From Leucocoprinus leucothites (lineage: Eukaryota; Basidiomycota; Agaricomycetes; Agaricales; Agaricaceae), in contig JAACJO010000003.1 in NCBI GenBank assembly GCA_013368445.1, forward strand, positions 2,976,001 through 3,040,000: a stretch of DNA of 64,000 bases. The letters run 5' to 3'. Below, piece by piece: positions 11,193 through 21,768 of the stretch. The position numbers and the translations under genes were made by a program. A model generated the notes under the pieces. The model saw only the letters and a list, made by a program, of their open reading frames with translations, did not search any database and was not told the DNA's origin. Position 1 is the stretch's first letter; each line of letters opens with the position of its first letter.

Positions 11193-13179
11193 ATGGGCAA
11201 ATCAAAGTCGAAGAAAGGACAACTCAAAGTAGGTTTCCTCCTCTCAAAGGAGAGCTCGACGTAACTCACGAACGTGCAAAGAGATACTCAACACCAGCGG
11301 ACAGATATCTCATCATTACAGACCCATGGGGCGGTACGCCCTGGCAAGCTAATTTCTTCAACAACGTCACGGCATGGTTCGAAATCATGCTTAAGCCCCA
11401 GTATCCCGGTGTTCGTCCTAGTGCAATATACCACCAATCAACCGTAGCTGCAATCTCCTTCCTCTCTGTGTTCCTTCTCATATCGTCGACAGAGCAGGAA
11501 CGTCGTAGTAGAACTACCCGACTACATCGACGTCACGCCACTCCTCGGCGCGCACTACTGGAAAGAATTTCTCGTCCCTCCACATTGTTTTAACGTTGCC
11601 GATCGGGCGAGTTATATATACGAATTCGATTATCGGAACCATGCCATTCCTCCTACACAAGGCATCTTTTTCTTATCTCATACCAGCCTTTACCATACTG
11701 ACGAAGCCGGTGTTACTCAGGTGGGTGGACACCAGGCTTCGCAGCCTACACCAAGATTCGAGATGGCTTCGACGTTCGCGACCCATATCCACCATCCCGG
11801 CCAGCACCAAACTCTTCACTCCCTATTGCGAAACAACTTCCTTTGGAAAAAATACTCGTTCCTGGACAAGTACCATTCCCTGACCTACCGTCACTTCCTC
11901 CTCTGCCACCATTCCCAGATTTGCTGGACATGCCAGGGGTGGCACCTTTCCCGGGAGGAGACGGGGAAGATCGTGGAGAAGGCCCGAGTTCGAGTTCCCG
12001 AGGTGGTTATAGGAGTAGGAGTCCTGAAGGAAAGCATGGGTCTGGTAGGAGCATAGCGGTAGGCGAATACAATGAAAGGGAGAGAGGAAGTCCGAGCTGG
12101 AGAGAACGTAGTCAGACGCTCGCCAGCATCAGCTCCCCTCTATCCTCACAAGCACCACCGTCTACCACCAACCGCGACCCACGACGACGAATTCAATCGG
12201 GCCAAGATGAGAGTGTCACTCTAGATCTAGTATGTCTCCCCTATAAACCTTGTACTGATGAACTCACGATATGTATTGCATCGACTCCAGCCTCATCAAC
12301 CTCCTGGACATTTATCAGAAACCGCAGAAGCCTTTCTCGCTACCATCGCTAGCGCATCTACTCCGAATATCACTGGATCCTCATCGTCAATGCCTCCTCC
12401 ACTTCTTCCCCTCTCACCCCCGAATACGAGTAAACTGAAGATGGCAAAGAAGATGGACCCGTATGAAGAAGGTACTTTCCCTCGCGAATATAATATGACT
12501 TTATTTGCTAAACGCTAGTGTTTTAAAAAGAGGAGCAAGCCATGACATTCCTTCGTCAATCTTCCACTGTTGAAACGACTACGTCTACTTTACCTTCTTA
12601 CTCTTCCTTAACAAACGAACCATCAATCAAAACTGAAACCGAAAGCAAGATCGAAGTTAAACATGAGCCACGAGACCACACACACGAGGACGGGGACGGG
12701 TATACACCATCTACGGACCTATTGGACGCTTTTTCTAGCATCCAAAGCGAGATCGAGGACGTTAAACCTTCTATTAAAGAAGAACGAGTGGATCCCATGA
12801 ATGAGGATGAAGACTATCGACCATCAGAAGAACTAGAAGAGGCTTTCTCATCTCTCCAGGATCCCGAGATTTCAGCAAATCATGAGGACGGGTATACACC
12901 TTCGGAGGACTTACTACTAGCGTTAGCTTCACTTCCTCAAGATATGATCGACTTTGGAAGAAGAGATGGTCATGTCAGCGATGTGGTGAGAGTGAAGGAT
13001 GAGCCGAGAGATGACGACGATTTCCGTGAGTCCCTGTCTTTCTGATTGGGGTATGTTGATCGTAATTGGGAGAGGTAATAGGTATACCTAGTTGGCCTGT
13101 ACGTCTTAAACGTGAACCTTCGAGTCCGGAAGAGGCGAGTGGGGCACTTTATGCCAAGAGGGTGAAGTTGGAGCAGTGA
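11193..13179 (+). CDS. Unrecognised multi-exon protein with proline-rich middle and acidic C-terminal repeats rich in SUMO-consensus sites
   Basis: I do not recognise the family. Exon 1 is short (MGKSKSKKGQLK). The next reads YLIITDPWGGTPWQANFFNN and continues, after an intron ending near 11491, with VVVELPDYIDVTPLLGAHYW. This folded-looking N-terminal part is followed by a proline-rich segment (PDLPSLPPLPPFPDLLDMPG) and a Ser/Arg-rich linker. The last part holds three imperfect repeats of the type DGYTPS.DLL.AFSSL, at about 12700, 12800 and 12885. Six psi-K-x-E SUMO-consensus tetrapeptides are spread between them: IKTE, VKHE, IKEE, VKDE, LKRE and VKLE. The last exon (after an intron ending near 13081) ends KRVKLEQ with TGA at 13177-13179. 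The architecture suggests a nuclear regulatory protein, by inference only. The exon boundaries around 11600-11730 are unresolved. Confidence 0.6.
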
Positions 13180-13976
13180 TAAGCAAAAGTATTTATGCTA
13201 TGGCTATAATCTTCGGGCCAACTAAATGTATATATGTACAGTGAATTTTGACATCCCTTGTTATCAGGATGAGGAAGAGGGATATATTGTTGAGTAATCA
13301 AATACATGTACACCATACATGTATACCATCAGTATCGAGCTCAGTCTTTTTGTAGAATCGAATACTTACAGTGACATTGAAGCTGATAGACTGTCAACGA
13401 TTCACACCTAATTCAATGGGGAACGGTTTAGTTTCAGCCACCTAACTCAGGCTAGATGTCGTTCAACCTTCAGTGCGGAGGAGAGCATGCCAAGGGTATA
13501 AACATCTCGAAAACGGCAGTACACTGATAGCGAGTGTCATGTCAAGAATTAGTGTTAAGCGCAGTCCGAGTAATTTCAAGGAGGACAAGTCTGATTACTA
13601 TCATCCCTGGTCCGCTAGCCTTTCCCAGCCCCACAATCCTTATTCAAAAGATAAGCAATTGCTCGTGGCGATGTTCGAAACCTATTGTTCAGGAACGTGG
13701 ATGCCTCATTTTTCCCCAGCCTGACCCCGGCATGAGCGCCTATAGACTGCACTAACCGGTTCTAGTGGAGTGAAGGACCTTCTACATGAAGTCTGCTACG
13801 GCAGCCCTCCTGAAGGCGATGCTACTTGGGTTTCAGCGGCCAGTCAGTCTTCCATTACTACCGTTGGAGACTCCTCTTGACACTACCACACCGTACTTAG
13901 GTATTATGTTCTCCAGGACATATCAACTCACTCCGCCTCACATCACCACTAACTTTCTGTCAGAAACGTCAACATC
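13180..13976. other. Spacer without recognisable gene
   Basis: Short open frames occur on both strands (for example at 13473-13724 and 13786-13980) but show no signal peptide, domain or splice pattern that I can support. Confidence 0.4.
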
Positions 13977-14362
13977 ATGAAAGCCTTTCACATTTCTCTT
14001 ACGCTCCCATCTAGCCTAGTACTGATGCTGCTCATGAATCCACATGCATCAGTACAATCATCTATCACAAAATTTCGCACGGACGCTCGACGTATTGGAG
14101 GTTCGACGGCCTGACGGAAACTGCTGGAATACTTGTGTTTGGCATGGATGGCCAGGGCATGATGGCAATGATGGCAAGGTGACTGGGAAGGGGGAATGAC
14201 TCGGAAGATGAAGGACAAAATGGCACTGGGGGAAATGGAGGAGAGCGATATCGATCAAATTCGTTTAGATTGAGAGAGGTCTTGGTCCAGCGTCGGGGAC
14301 AGTGTCCACCCGGTCAACACCCTGTTGTCCGAAGGTGCTATACTTGTTGCGAGCCCAATTGA
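13977..14362 (+). pseudogene. Probable broken member of the small secreted cysteine-rich family
   Basis: The ATG at 13977 opens a signal-peptide-like start (MKAFHISLTLPSSLVLMLLM). The frame ends at a TGA (14112) after 45 residues. In other frames further on one reads GNCWNTCVWHG and, just before a TGA at 14360-14362, CPPGQHPVVRRCYTCCEPN. That last segment matches the ending of the protein at 14856 (CPPGQ, then CYWCC), so this is a third family member. I found no intron that would join the parts. It is therefore probably frameshifted, though an unusual splice structure remains possible. The middle is glycine-rich, unlike the other two. Confidence 0.5.
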
Positions 14363-14711
14363 GATTTGGCGCTAGTACAAGAGACTAGTAGTGACTTTAC
14401 CGTGTTTCGGGGTGTTAATACGGACGATTGACTGTCGGAATTTACGATCGAGAGTTTACTTGCGTCAAGGACATATTATTTGTTTTGCTGATTGCTTGAT
14501 GTCTCTTTCGAAATGACAATTCAATTGGCTAAACTGCTCCTCTTTGACGTTTTCACGGAATGATAAGATTGCAATTGAAACATACGAGCTTCTAGTAGCA
14601 AAGATTCAGCGCCAGCGCCCGGTTACTTTGATTGACATTGCACTCCACTTGGACTTGAACTGAACTATTCCAATAATCGCCCTGATACAAAGTGGCTGTA
14701 CGATAAAGGGT

Positions 14712-14749
14712 GGCATATAAGGAGACCACATATCATTAATGTGCCTCAC
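14712..14749 (+). promoter_or_regulatory. Shared promoter signature, copy 1
   Basis: A TATA element (tataagga at 14716) is followed 25 nt later by gtgcctcac (14741). The same pair with 28 nt spacing precedes the next gene, and a third pair with 27 nt spacing occurs at 16087. The spacing from TATA suggests that gtgcctc marks the transcription start. A 5' UTR intron seems to follow (14774-14836). Confidence 0.6.
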
Positions 14750-14855
14750 AGTCTGTGTTCCTGACAAACAAATGTAAGTCCTCTTCTATTCTGGTATCAA
14801 AGACAATCGGAACTGGAGCCATCTTCCACATCACAGATCGACGACTTTCTGAACC

Positions 14856-15098
14856 ATGAGATCACTTCTCCAGATTTCCTCCAATTTTGCGCTTTTGTGG
14901 GTGCTGATTGTCACCCGATGCTCATCACAATCTCCAGTGGGGGCTTCGGCAGATCTCAGAGGAATCGATACCAGCACAGACTCGATGTGCTTTCATCAGC
15001 CTTGGTGTTCGGAAATCCCGCATGTAGTTTGTCCACCTGGTCAGGTCCCCAAACAAATGTCAGACGACCATTGTTATTGGTGTTGTCAGCCTCAATGA
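14856..15098 (+). CDS. Small secreted cysteine-rich protein, 80 aa (member 1)
   Basis: This single-exon frame follows a likely 5' UTR intron (14774-14836). It has a cleavable signal peptide of about 25 residues (hydrophobic core FALLWVLIVT) and a mature part with six cysteines spaced C-x5-C-x7-C-x13-C-x2-C-C, ending DDHCYWCCQPQ. The protein at 15649 has nearly the same scaffold (C-F-x4-C, then C-P, then C-x-W-C-C), the same QSPV sequence after the signal peptide and the same promoter signature, so the two are paralogues. I do not recognise a named family. Small size, secretion signal and even cysteine number fit a disulfide-rich extracellular peptide, possibly effector-like. That function is inference. 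Confidence 0.65.
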   Translation: MRSLLQISSNFALLWVLIVTRCSSQSPVGASADLRGIDTSTDSMCFHQPWCSEIPHVVCPPGQVPKQMSDDHCYWCCQPQ

Positions 15099-15471
15099 GC
15101 CCCTGAAATTCGGTTCGTTGTGTCGCTATGATATCTATATCCATAGTCTTGATTCTTACCTTTTTGAAAGGCATTAAATTCACTGCTGGACTTTTGTGTA
15201 ATTAGCTGGACAATGGAAGGTCGAATACAGTTGCATTAACTTCTTGTTCACAGCCTATGTACGTCACCGAGCAGCCTTATGGGTGGATGTTACTGAGTCC
15301 TGGTCGAGGCACAACAAACTTCTTTGTCCGTGAAAACCGTGATATGCGGAAAGATCCAAGGTTGAGCTCAGAGCCGGGTACTACTCGGTTAGCACTGATG
15401 TTCTAACATGATCGGAGCTTCAGTGCTTCTGCCAAGGCACTCGGCGATCCTAAGCGGCTGTATGTTGGCTT

Positions 15472-15511
15472 GGATATAAAAGGACCATCTAGTATCGTCA
15501 ATGTGCCTCAC
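15472..15511 (+). promoter_or_regulatory. Shared promoter signature, copy 2
   Basis: Tataaaagg starts at 15475 and gtgcctcac at 15503, nearly identical to the element at 14712-14749, including part of the sequence between them. It precedes the small secreted protein at 15649, again with a likely 5' UTR intron (about 15536-15626). Confidence 0.6.
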
Positions 15512-15648
15512 CGTTCACCCCTAGAATCGGCGAAAGTAAGTTGTCCTTCATTCTGTGACCAAGTCACTTAGACCTCATCATGATACTTTCTTAAGGTGAA
15601 TAAGACCCCATTGCGCCATTGCTCAGTCAGCCTTCGATTCCTCGAGCA

Positions 15649-15885
15649 ATGAAATTTGCCGCGCCGCTCTTGTGGATGGTGCTTCTTGCCCAGCACTCGA
15701 CACAATCCCCCGTAGATTCCATCCCACCGGGGGATGTCGACCATGGGGATGCGGGTCTCACAGAATCTGGTACAGTTTCTGGTAAGATGTGTTTCCGACC
15801 GGCGGGATGTAGAGGTTGGCAATGGGCTGGGTGGTGCCCAAACCCCAAACCAGTCGCAGGTGATCCTTGTTTGTGGTGTTGTTAA
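15649..15885 (+). CDS. Small secreted cysteine-rich protein, 78 aa (member 2)
   Basis: The frame starts MKFAAPLLWMVLLAQHSTQS, a typical signal peptide, and ends GDPCLWCC directly before the stop. The mature part has six cysteines, C-x5-C-x8-C-x10-C-x2-C-C, matching member 1 at 14856 apart from loop lengths. The region before the first cysteine is Asp/Gly-rich and variable. ATG 15649 was chosen over an upstream in-frame ATG (15619) because it gives a clean signal peptide and lies just after the probable 5' UTR intron acceptor. No named family is recognised. Confidence 0.65.
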   Translation: MKFAAPLLWMVLLAQHSTQSPVDSIPPGDVDHGDAGLTESGTVSGKMCFRPAGCRGWQWAGWCPNPKPVAGDPCLWCC

Positions 15886-17021
15886 TTTCATGAAAATCCT
15901 GCACATTCACCTTGCCCGGACTTATCCCTCTGGCACTCTATATCTTTGTTCTCGATAACGATGCTCATGGTCCTCCAAGGCCAGACTGGCATGTATGACA
16001 ATCGTATCATTAAACTGCTTCACTGTAATTTTGAAGGGCAGATGTACAGATAGAGTTGCTTGATGTACCGCTTTCGGAAATAAAAATATAAAAGAATGGG
16101 TCCAAGGCGTAAAGTGCCTCTCCTAGTCATACACCGGCCAGGATGCATGACAGTCTAAAGAACAGTGTAAACTGCATGCCAGGCTTACAGCGGAAGTTCT
16201 CGCTCCCTTGATATGACGACTAGTATAAGCGCATTTTTCATGTACTAGCAGATAGTTACCTAGTGAGGGTCGAGTTCAGCAGCCCCCCTTCGGGACGTTC
16301 AACGGTTCTACGGTTCCCGCCCCCGGCGTCTTCAGTAAGGGTCGCCGGAAGTTAGCGACGGGCGTTCCTCCAACCGGTTATCATGCCCGAATACGCCGAA
16401 AGTAATTCATCTACTCCAATCACTGGTCTCCGAGAATAGTAAAGTACATCACAGTATTGCCCACAGGGTTGGCCAATCAGGCCAATCAGCGCCTTCACAT
16501 TTGAAGCTCAGGATAACAGCTGCATAATTATAAACTATCGGTCATCGTCTCATGTCACATGGACCAATAGCACCCAATCAAGTGTCTACTTTTCCAACCT
16601 GTCAACCTTGTTTCAGAATTAGATCTTAGAGCTCTACGGATGATTTCCTCATGAGCAGAAAAAAACAGCCCGAAAAACAGCCTTGTCCGGAAATATGGAT
16701 AGGATCTACACCGGGGTGAATTTGCACGCATGAGATCGCAGAGCTTAGAACCTAACTTTCTTTGGGACTAATGCTGCTAATCGGCCACCGAGGGATGTTA
16801 TGAATGTTTTAGTGAAGATTTGCTGACAAACTGCCATGATCACTAATGGCTGATGGCGAGTTGTTGCTGAATCAGCGCCTCTATCGTGGAATAGCGACTA
16901 GGAATAAGTGACTGAATGGGGCAGTTTGTGGTACTATAAGAAGACCGAGATATGGGTTTTGGAAAGCCAGTCCTCTCACGTTCAAACCTACCAGCGATCC
17001 TAACTCTCTTCACTTTCAATC
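15886..17021. other. Long spacer with a gene-less third copy of the promoter signature
   Basis: Tataaaag at 16087 and gtgcctc at 16114 repeat the spacing seen in front of the two small secreted genes, but no signal-peptide or cysteine-rich frame follows. It is probably the promoter relic of a lost copy. The remainder, to the glutathione transferase, shows no gene. Confidence 0.5.
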
Positions 17022-17827
17022 ATGATCACGTTCTATGATCTCGCAGCCAAAGACCCAATCAAGTGTTGGTCTTTTAATCCATGGAAGGTCCGGTACGCCC
17101 ATCTCTCTTTATATCCTCTATATAGTCGAATTTAACCTGAATTACTCTTTAGATACGTCCTCAACTTGAAGAAGATTCCTTATCGAACGATTTACGTTGA
17201 TTTTGGGACGTCGACCGTGTAGTCAAAGCGGCTGGAATCCCCCCCTCTCGCAAGAACTCAGACGGAACACCAGTGCATACAGTTCCCTCCATTATTGATG
17301 ACAAAACTGGAGAAGCGGTCACTGATTCTTACAAAATCGTTGAATACCTCGACAAGCGGTACCCCGACACCCCTAAAGCCTTTCCGCCCGGAACAGAAGC
17401 CTTACAGGCTGCGTTTTACAAGTACTTCAATGAACAAACCTGGGATCTCGCAATCCTCATCATTCACTCCGTCCCCAATATTCTAAGCAAGGAATCGAGT
17501 CTGGAATATTACCATCGCAGCCGTGCTGCATGGTTTGGGAAACCCGTGGAGCAGATAAGGCCTGTGGGTGAAGAGTTGGAGAAGTTGTGGGAGAAAGCTC
17601 ACGCATTCTTCGATGCGCTGGAGGGATGGTACGCGAAGAGTTCGGGGTCGTTCTTGGTTGGGGACACCCCGTCGTTCGGAGACTTCGTTGTTGTTGCGTT
17701 GTTCCGGTCAATGAGAATTGTCCGGGGAGAGGATAGTGAGGATTGGAGGAAGCTCAGCACAATGAACAACGGACGGTGGGTGAAACTGTTGAACGACTTG
17801 GAGAAGTACGCTAGTGTCGAGAATTAG
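17022..17827 (+). CDS. Glutathione S-transferase (basidiomycete FuA/Ure2-like) carrying a 1-bp frameshift
   Basis: Glutathione transferases conjugate glutathione to electrophiles in the cytosol. The N-terminal thioredoxin-like domain is visible: ITFYDLAAKDPIKCWSFNPW in exon 1, then after an intron ending at about 17151, RYVLNLKKIPYRTIYVDF. TVPSIIDDKTGEAVTDSYKI contains the cis-Pro and the glutathione-binding D-S pair. The C-terminal helical domain runs to the stop at 17827 (SFLVGDTPSFGDFVV). At 17205-17207 a run of three G where four would keep the frame puts a TAG at 17220. Downstream the other frame is open and well conserved (VDRVVKAAGIPPS). No plausible intron spans the site. This is either a very recent pseudogene or a homopolymer sequencing error. 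Confidence 0.8.
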
Positions 17828-18150
17828 AAAATGAGGCGAATGAAGCGCTGGCATGGGCTAGAAAGCAGGAATAATTGAAATCTATGCATGTAACTAAACC
17901 TGTTGTGATAAAGTATTCAGTTCCTCGGGAACTTACGACGGACAATCCGCAATCAGTGCAAATGGACTTGAGAGTCATTCCTCGATGGAAATCAAGTTGG
18001 ATACCTGGCGGCGGGGGTATATCACCTGGTGACTTTTGGCGAATTCCAGAAACCTTACGAATAAACCTCAATGTGAAAAGTATCCTTATTCTGTAAAATT
18101 GTCCTAAAGCTTCAGAGGTACACCATTTCTGAACTGTCTTAATCGGCTAC
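17828..18150. other. Spacer between convergent genes
   Basis: This 0.32 kb spacer separates the 3' ends of the glutathione transferase and the double-psi beta-barrel gene. No feature was recognised beyond the expected transcription ends. Confidence 0.4.
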
Positions 18151-18801
18151 TTATACGATACTCCAAGTCACATTTGGCACAATACCGTCAGACTCAGGCG
18201 CGAAGAATGTGAATCCGGGGAGTGAGAGTCCGATGTTATGTTGTGCCGGTCCATTGTCAGGGAAGAAATCGACGATTGCAGCAGTCAAGGATTTTCCATC
18301 ATCTGAAGTAACTATTAGCGTCAATATATAAGAACTCGGGATGCTCCTAAGAAACCAGTGGACCCACATTTGATTGTAGCCTTGCGACGGCAAATGGGGT
18401 TCCTGTGCACGAACTTTTTGTCAGTTCAAGGGATATGGGAGGTTTAGGAGTGCACTGGGTACTTGTTGGGGTTCGGAGTAGCACCACTACGATGCCATGA
18501 TGATACGATCAGTTAATGAAAATACCTGTGGTCAAACTAGAAGCTCACGGGAAGGATCTGAAAACCTGTTGAGAGACACTCGCAACAATCTGGGACGATG
18601 TATTGGAAAATCCACAAGCACCAAGTCCCGGATCGAAGATGAACACTGCGAAATTATAATATCAGGTATTACTTATGAAGCCAAAATACAAAAAGCGGAC
18701 GTACTGGTGCCAGCATGTTGCATTGGCGGGGTTGTCTGTCCCTGGACATGAGACAATATGCAGAGCAGAGATGCGATGGAGAAGAGGGAAGGAAGCTGCA
18801 T
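18151..18801 (-). CDS. Secreted RlpA-like double-psi beta-barrel protein (barwin/expansin-like)
   Basis: The first exon encodes a signal peptide (MQLPSLFSIASLLCILSHVQ) and ends near an intron at about 18700. The next exons read FIFDPGLGACGFSNTSSQ, GATPNPNK and NPICRRKATIK. The last exon reads DDGKSLTAAIVDFFPDNGP and ends NVTWSIV at 18151. This order (GLGACG, then NP-C, then GKS..A.VVD, and a final W-S-hydrophobic) is that of the small fungal double-psi beta-barrel proteins related to RlpA and the barwin fold. In most relatives the Asp is followed by R-C-x-x-C; here it is FFPDN, so the usual cysteine pair is lost. Such proteins are secreted and are thought to act at the cell wall. Four introns are inferred, and those near 18385-18500 are the least certain. 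Confidence 0.7.
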
Positions 18802-19422
18802 CCTAGCTAAAGTTGGGTTGAGCTTCGTCCTCGAGTGCTTTTATCTCGCCTCTCGAGGTCTTGAGGAGCATCGACTTCCTGATGGTGTGGATAAGGAGAA
18901 TCCTGGGCGGAGATGAAGCAACTGAAATTAGAAATAATAGCTACCGGTATAGCTAAGTGATAGGCCGTACTCTAATAGGTGAGGTCTTTATAATTTCCGT
19001 AAAGAATCATCTTCTCGACGCCATCTTAGTAGTCACTCAGAACCACTTGTGATTCGCAGGACGGCTTGGTTTACCCGTGCGGTGCTCGCGGAAGTTGTGG
19101 TTGGTGTCAATAGGGTCAAGTTAAAATCAAGTATTACGCGCTCGTGTTGCTGCGGATATATCATACAAATAGTACAGTAAAGAAGGAGTGTAACAGTACA
19201 TCCAAGGCAGTTGGTTATACGACAACATAAGTTATCTGTCCAGGATGGTATACAGGGGAGTAAAAGGAGCGCTGTTAGATGAAGAGTCTGATGGAAAAGA
19301 AGGAATCTTGGTTGAGTACATTGTGCCACGTTGTAGTCCAAGTTGCATCATGGAAAAGTCAAAACGAAGGGGGAACGTAGAAATCGACGAAAGAAGATGA
19401 ATAAATACGAAAGTCTGTCCAG
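18802..19422. other. Spacer
   Basis: Upstream region of the double-psi beta-barrel gene and 3' flank of the membrane protein gene. No supported gene. Confidence 0.4.
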
Positions 19423-20502
19423 TTATACTCTCATAGGAGGAGGAGAATGGGGAACAGCAGCACGAGGTGGCATCTGAACCAACAAGCCCGAGTCCCAATG
19501 AGTCGTAGCTGATGAATCGGAACGACTCCGGAGGCTGCCACCTTCCGAAGCTTCCTTCACAACCTCCATCTCACCAATATGATTGGACCTTCCCTTCTTC
19601 GAACGATAACGCTTTGCGTATGGCCGGTTGTCGTGGTGAATCGAGGCAACTGATTTGATGGACCCGCTACGCTCAATCTGCGATACTTGGCTACTAGTTC
19701 GCACAAGCCCATTAGGATTCCGCCGTGCACGGGCTTTGAGGAGGGTGCCGACGACTTGAGTTTCACCTCTGTGTAACCCTTCCTCGTATTGTGGAGCCTC
19801 GTACGCGAGTTCCTGGGACAGGGGCATTTGGAAATACTCAGGCGTTACCGGCGTGGATTCCGCAGTCGGTTGCGAGTAATGCGATGAGGTTGAACTAGCT
19901 CTTGACAGTGTGTGTATTTGGAATGACCCTTCTTCAGCCGTACCAGCATGCCAAGGCTGCGAGTATCGTAGTTGATCCGGTATAACGAGCGGCGGAAGAG
20001 GTGGGAGGGGAGGGCGCTCACTAGTGGCGGTAAGCGGAGAATGGTGATCGCTGACAGTCTTCGCGTCAGGACCATGAGGGAGGCAGTAAGATGAAGGTGT
20101 TGGTGAAAAAGTCGAGTGATTGAGGGTGTGTAGCGAAGGAATGTGATATAATCCGCTTGGGTTATTGGACAGGATATCGCGGTCTTCGCGAGTGACCTCA
20201 TCAGTTGATCGGCGTGTCGGGGGAGCGAACTTTTCGCTATAATCCCAGTCAGCCTTCAGCAAGGGGTTCATACTAGCATCCGAGAGATTGATTTTGTGAC
20301 TCCGAAGAGCAGGTGGAGAGACGCGATAGGGAATGTCGTCGGCTGGCCTTCTTTTTCGTCTCAGGACGAGCAGAATAGCGACAACCACAAAGCTGAGCAC
20401 GATGGCACCACCAATGGATACTAATACCGCGATCACAATCGTTCCGCTTTGTCCATTTTGCTCGCTGGTGGATCGGGGCTCGATGTTAGTAGACGGGGCC
20501 AT
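19423..20502 (-). CDS. Single-pass membrane protein with long low-complexity cytosolic tail, 359 aa
   Basis: One uninterrupted frame. The short N-terminal outer segment (about residues 1-20) is Ser/Thr/Gln-rich. One strong membrane helix follows (about residues 21-47, TIVIAVLVSIGGAIVLSFVV), then a stop-transfer run RRKRRP. The remaining 300 residues are hydrophilic, rich in Ser, Pro and Tyr, with a poly-proline stretch (PPLPPLPPL). The layout resembles SKG6/Mid2-type fungal surface proteins, but no domain is recognisable and the outer part lacks a clear signal peptide. The function is unknown. Possible roles in cell-wall sensing rest only on layout. Confidence 0.7.
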   Translation of the reverse strand: MAPSTNIEPRSTSEQNGQSGTIVIAVLVSIGGAIVLSFVVVAILLVLRRKRRPADDIPYRVSPPALRSHKINLSDASMNPLLKADWDYSEKFAPPTRRSTDEVTREDRDILSNNPSGLYHIPSLHTLNHSTFSPTPSSYCLPHGPDAKTVSDHHSPLTATSERPPLPPLPPLVIPDQLRYSQPWHAGTAEEGSFQIHTLSRASSTSSHYSQPTAESTPVTPEYFQMPLSQELAYEAPQYEEGLHRGETQVVGTLLKARARRNPNGLVRTSSQVSQIERSGSIKSVASIHHDNRPYAKRYRSKKGRSNHIGEMEVVKEASEGGSLRSRSDSSATTHWDSGLLVQMPPRAAVPHSPPPMRV

Positions 20503-21768
20503 GGGTGTTTTAGAGAGAGGGGGGAGTAGGAACCGGAGCCCCGGTCATAATAAGCCTTTCGTTGTCTGAAGGGTCTACATAATTAGTTGACGCCTAGCAC
20601 AGCACATTAACACAGACATGGAAATGAACCAAGTGGCTGAAACAATTCTGGGACGGCCGTTCAACCACGTGATCAACGGGCTATTCGGATCTCCTTCTGT
20701 CGAAGCTTAACAGCTTGAAAATAATGAGGTATACGGAATAAACCAGTGCAGACTTCTAACAATGGTTACTTATTCGAGCGACGTCCAACATAGGAGGTGG
20801 GATCGTGAAAAAAGAAACAAAACAGCAGGGCTTGTCGCGGATAACGATCGACACTGATTGGGCATTGAGTCACCAATGGAGCGCTTGCATATCGTGCCTT
20901 GAATCGAGCAAGATTATTATCGATGTCATCCTTTGGTCGACAGGAAATTACGAGGAGAAAGGTCTTCGAGAAGTGTTTGGTTTGGGATGTTTGAATTAAA
21001 GAAGCATAGGTGTCCCTGTAGATGACATAACCACCTCCCACACGGCCGGAGCATTCCGCCCGACAGGCACTGCCTCTCTTCTGACATACCAACAACCCTG
21101 GGTGGTTGTGAGGCAAAGTCTGAACCGCAGAAGGCTTCCCTCCGCAGCGCTTGGACACAGAATATAATCCAGAGCTCCGATAGCACCTCAGTTAACTGGC
21201 AATAATCTACAACACATGCCGAATGTATGTCCTGCTAAGTACCCCTAGGTCTTGGATTTCCAGGTCACATCCATTCTAACTTCGAATTCAGCCCGATCCC
21301 CCTTGCCAGGCAGAAGGTGAGTTAAGCGTAAATATTGTAACAGAATAACACAGCTGATAGTATATTTAGCTTGTAACCTTCAAGCTTGTCTGAACAAAAA
21401 CACCTACCATCCCGACAAGTGCGACACTCTCCTTCGGCGCTTGTACGAATGTTGTCAGACGTTATATGATACAACGGGTGGCAGCGGAGAATCGACTGCT
21501 TGTCCAAAATCTTTTGTTGTACAACGGTGGTTGAAGGACCACCCCTGAAAAGGTTGAATTAACAGCGGAAACGTAGAGTTCATGGAGGTGTACAAAAAGC
21601 ATTTTGTCAAATAAACAAATCGCAAGACACAACGAGAGTACTACTGTACATAGAAATACATTTACTTATTTCAGATATATTATCCAAGGCAGAGTCTGTA
21701 CAAGAGCATAAGTGGCATAAGGCATAGTGGTTGCATAGTAAGGCGGAGACATGGCCGGCATAAAGGGA
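20503..21768. other. Intergenic region
   Basis: Overlapping minus-strand frames at 20766-21186 compete with each other and show no domain or splice support. No gene is called. The first about 100 bp carry the promoter and 5' leader of the membrane protein gene. Confidence 0.4.

Noticed and set aside
15568..15906. 112-codon frame antisense to the small secreted protein gene
   Set aside because: It is a shadow of the real gene, which has a signal peptide, a paralogue and a promoter signature.
20766..21186. Two overlapping minus-strand frames with several cysteines
   Set aside because: Different frames compete, with no signal peptide, domain or splice evidence.
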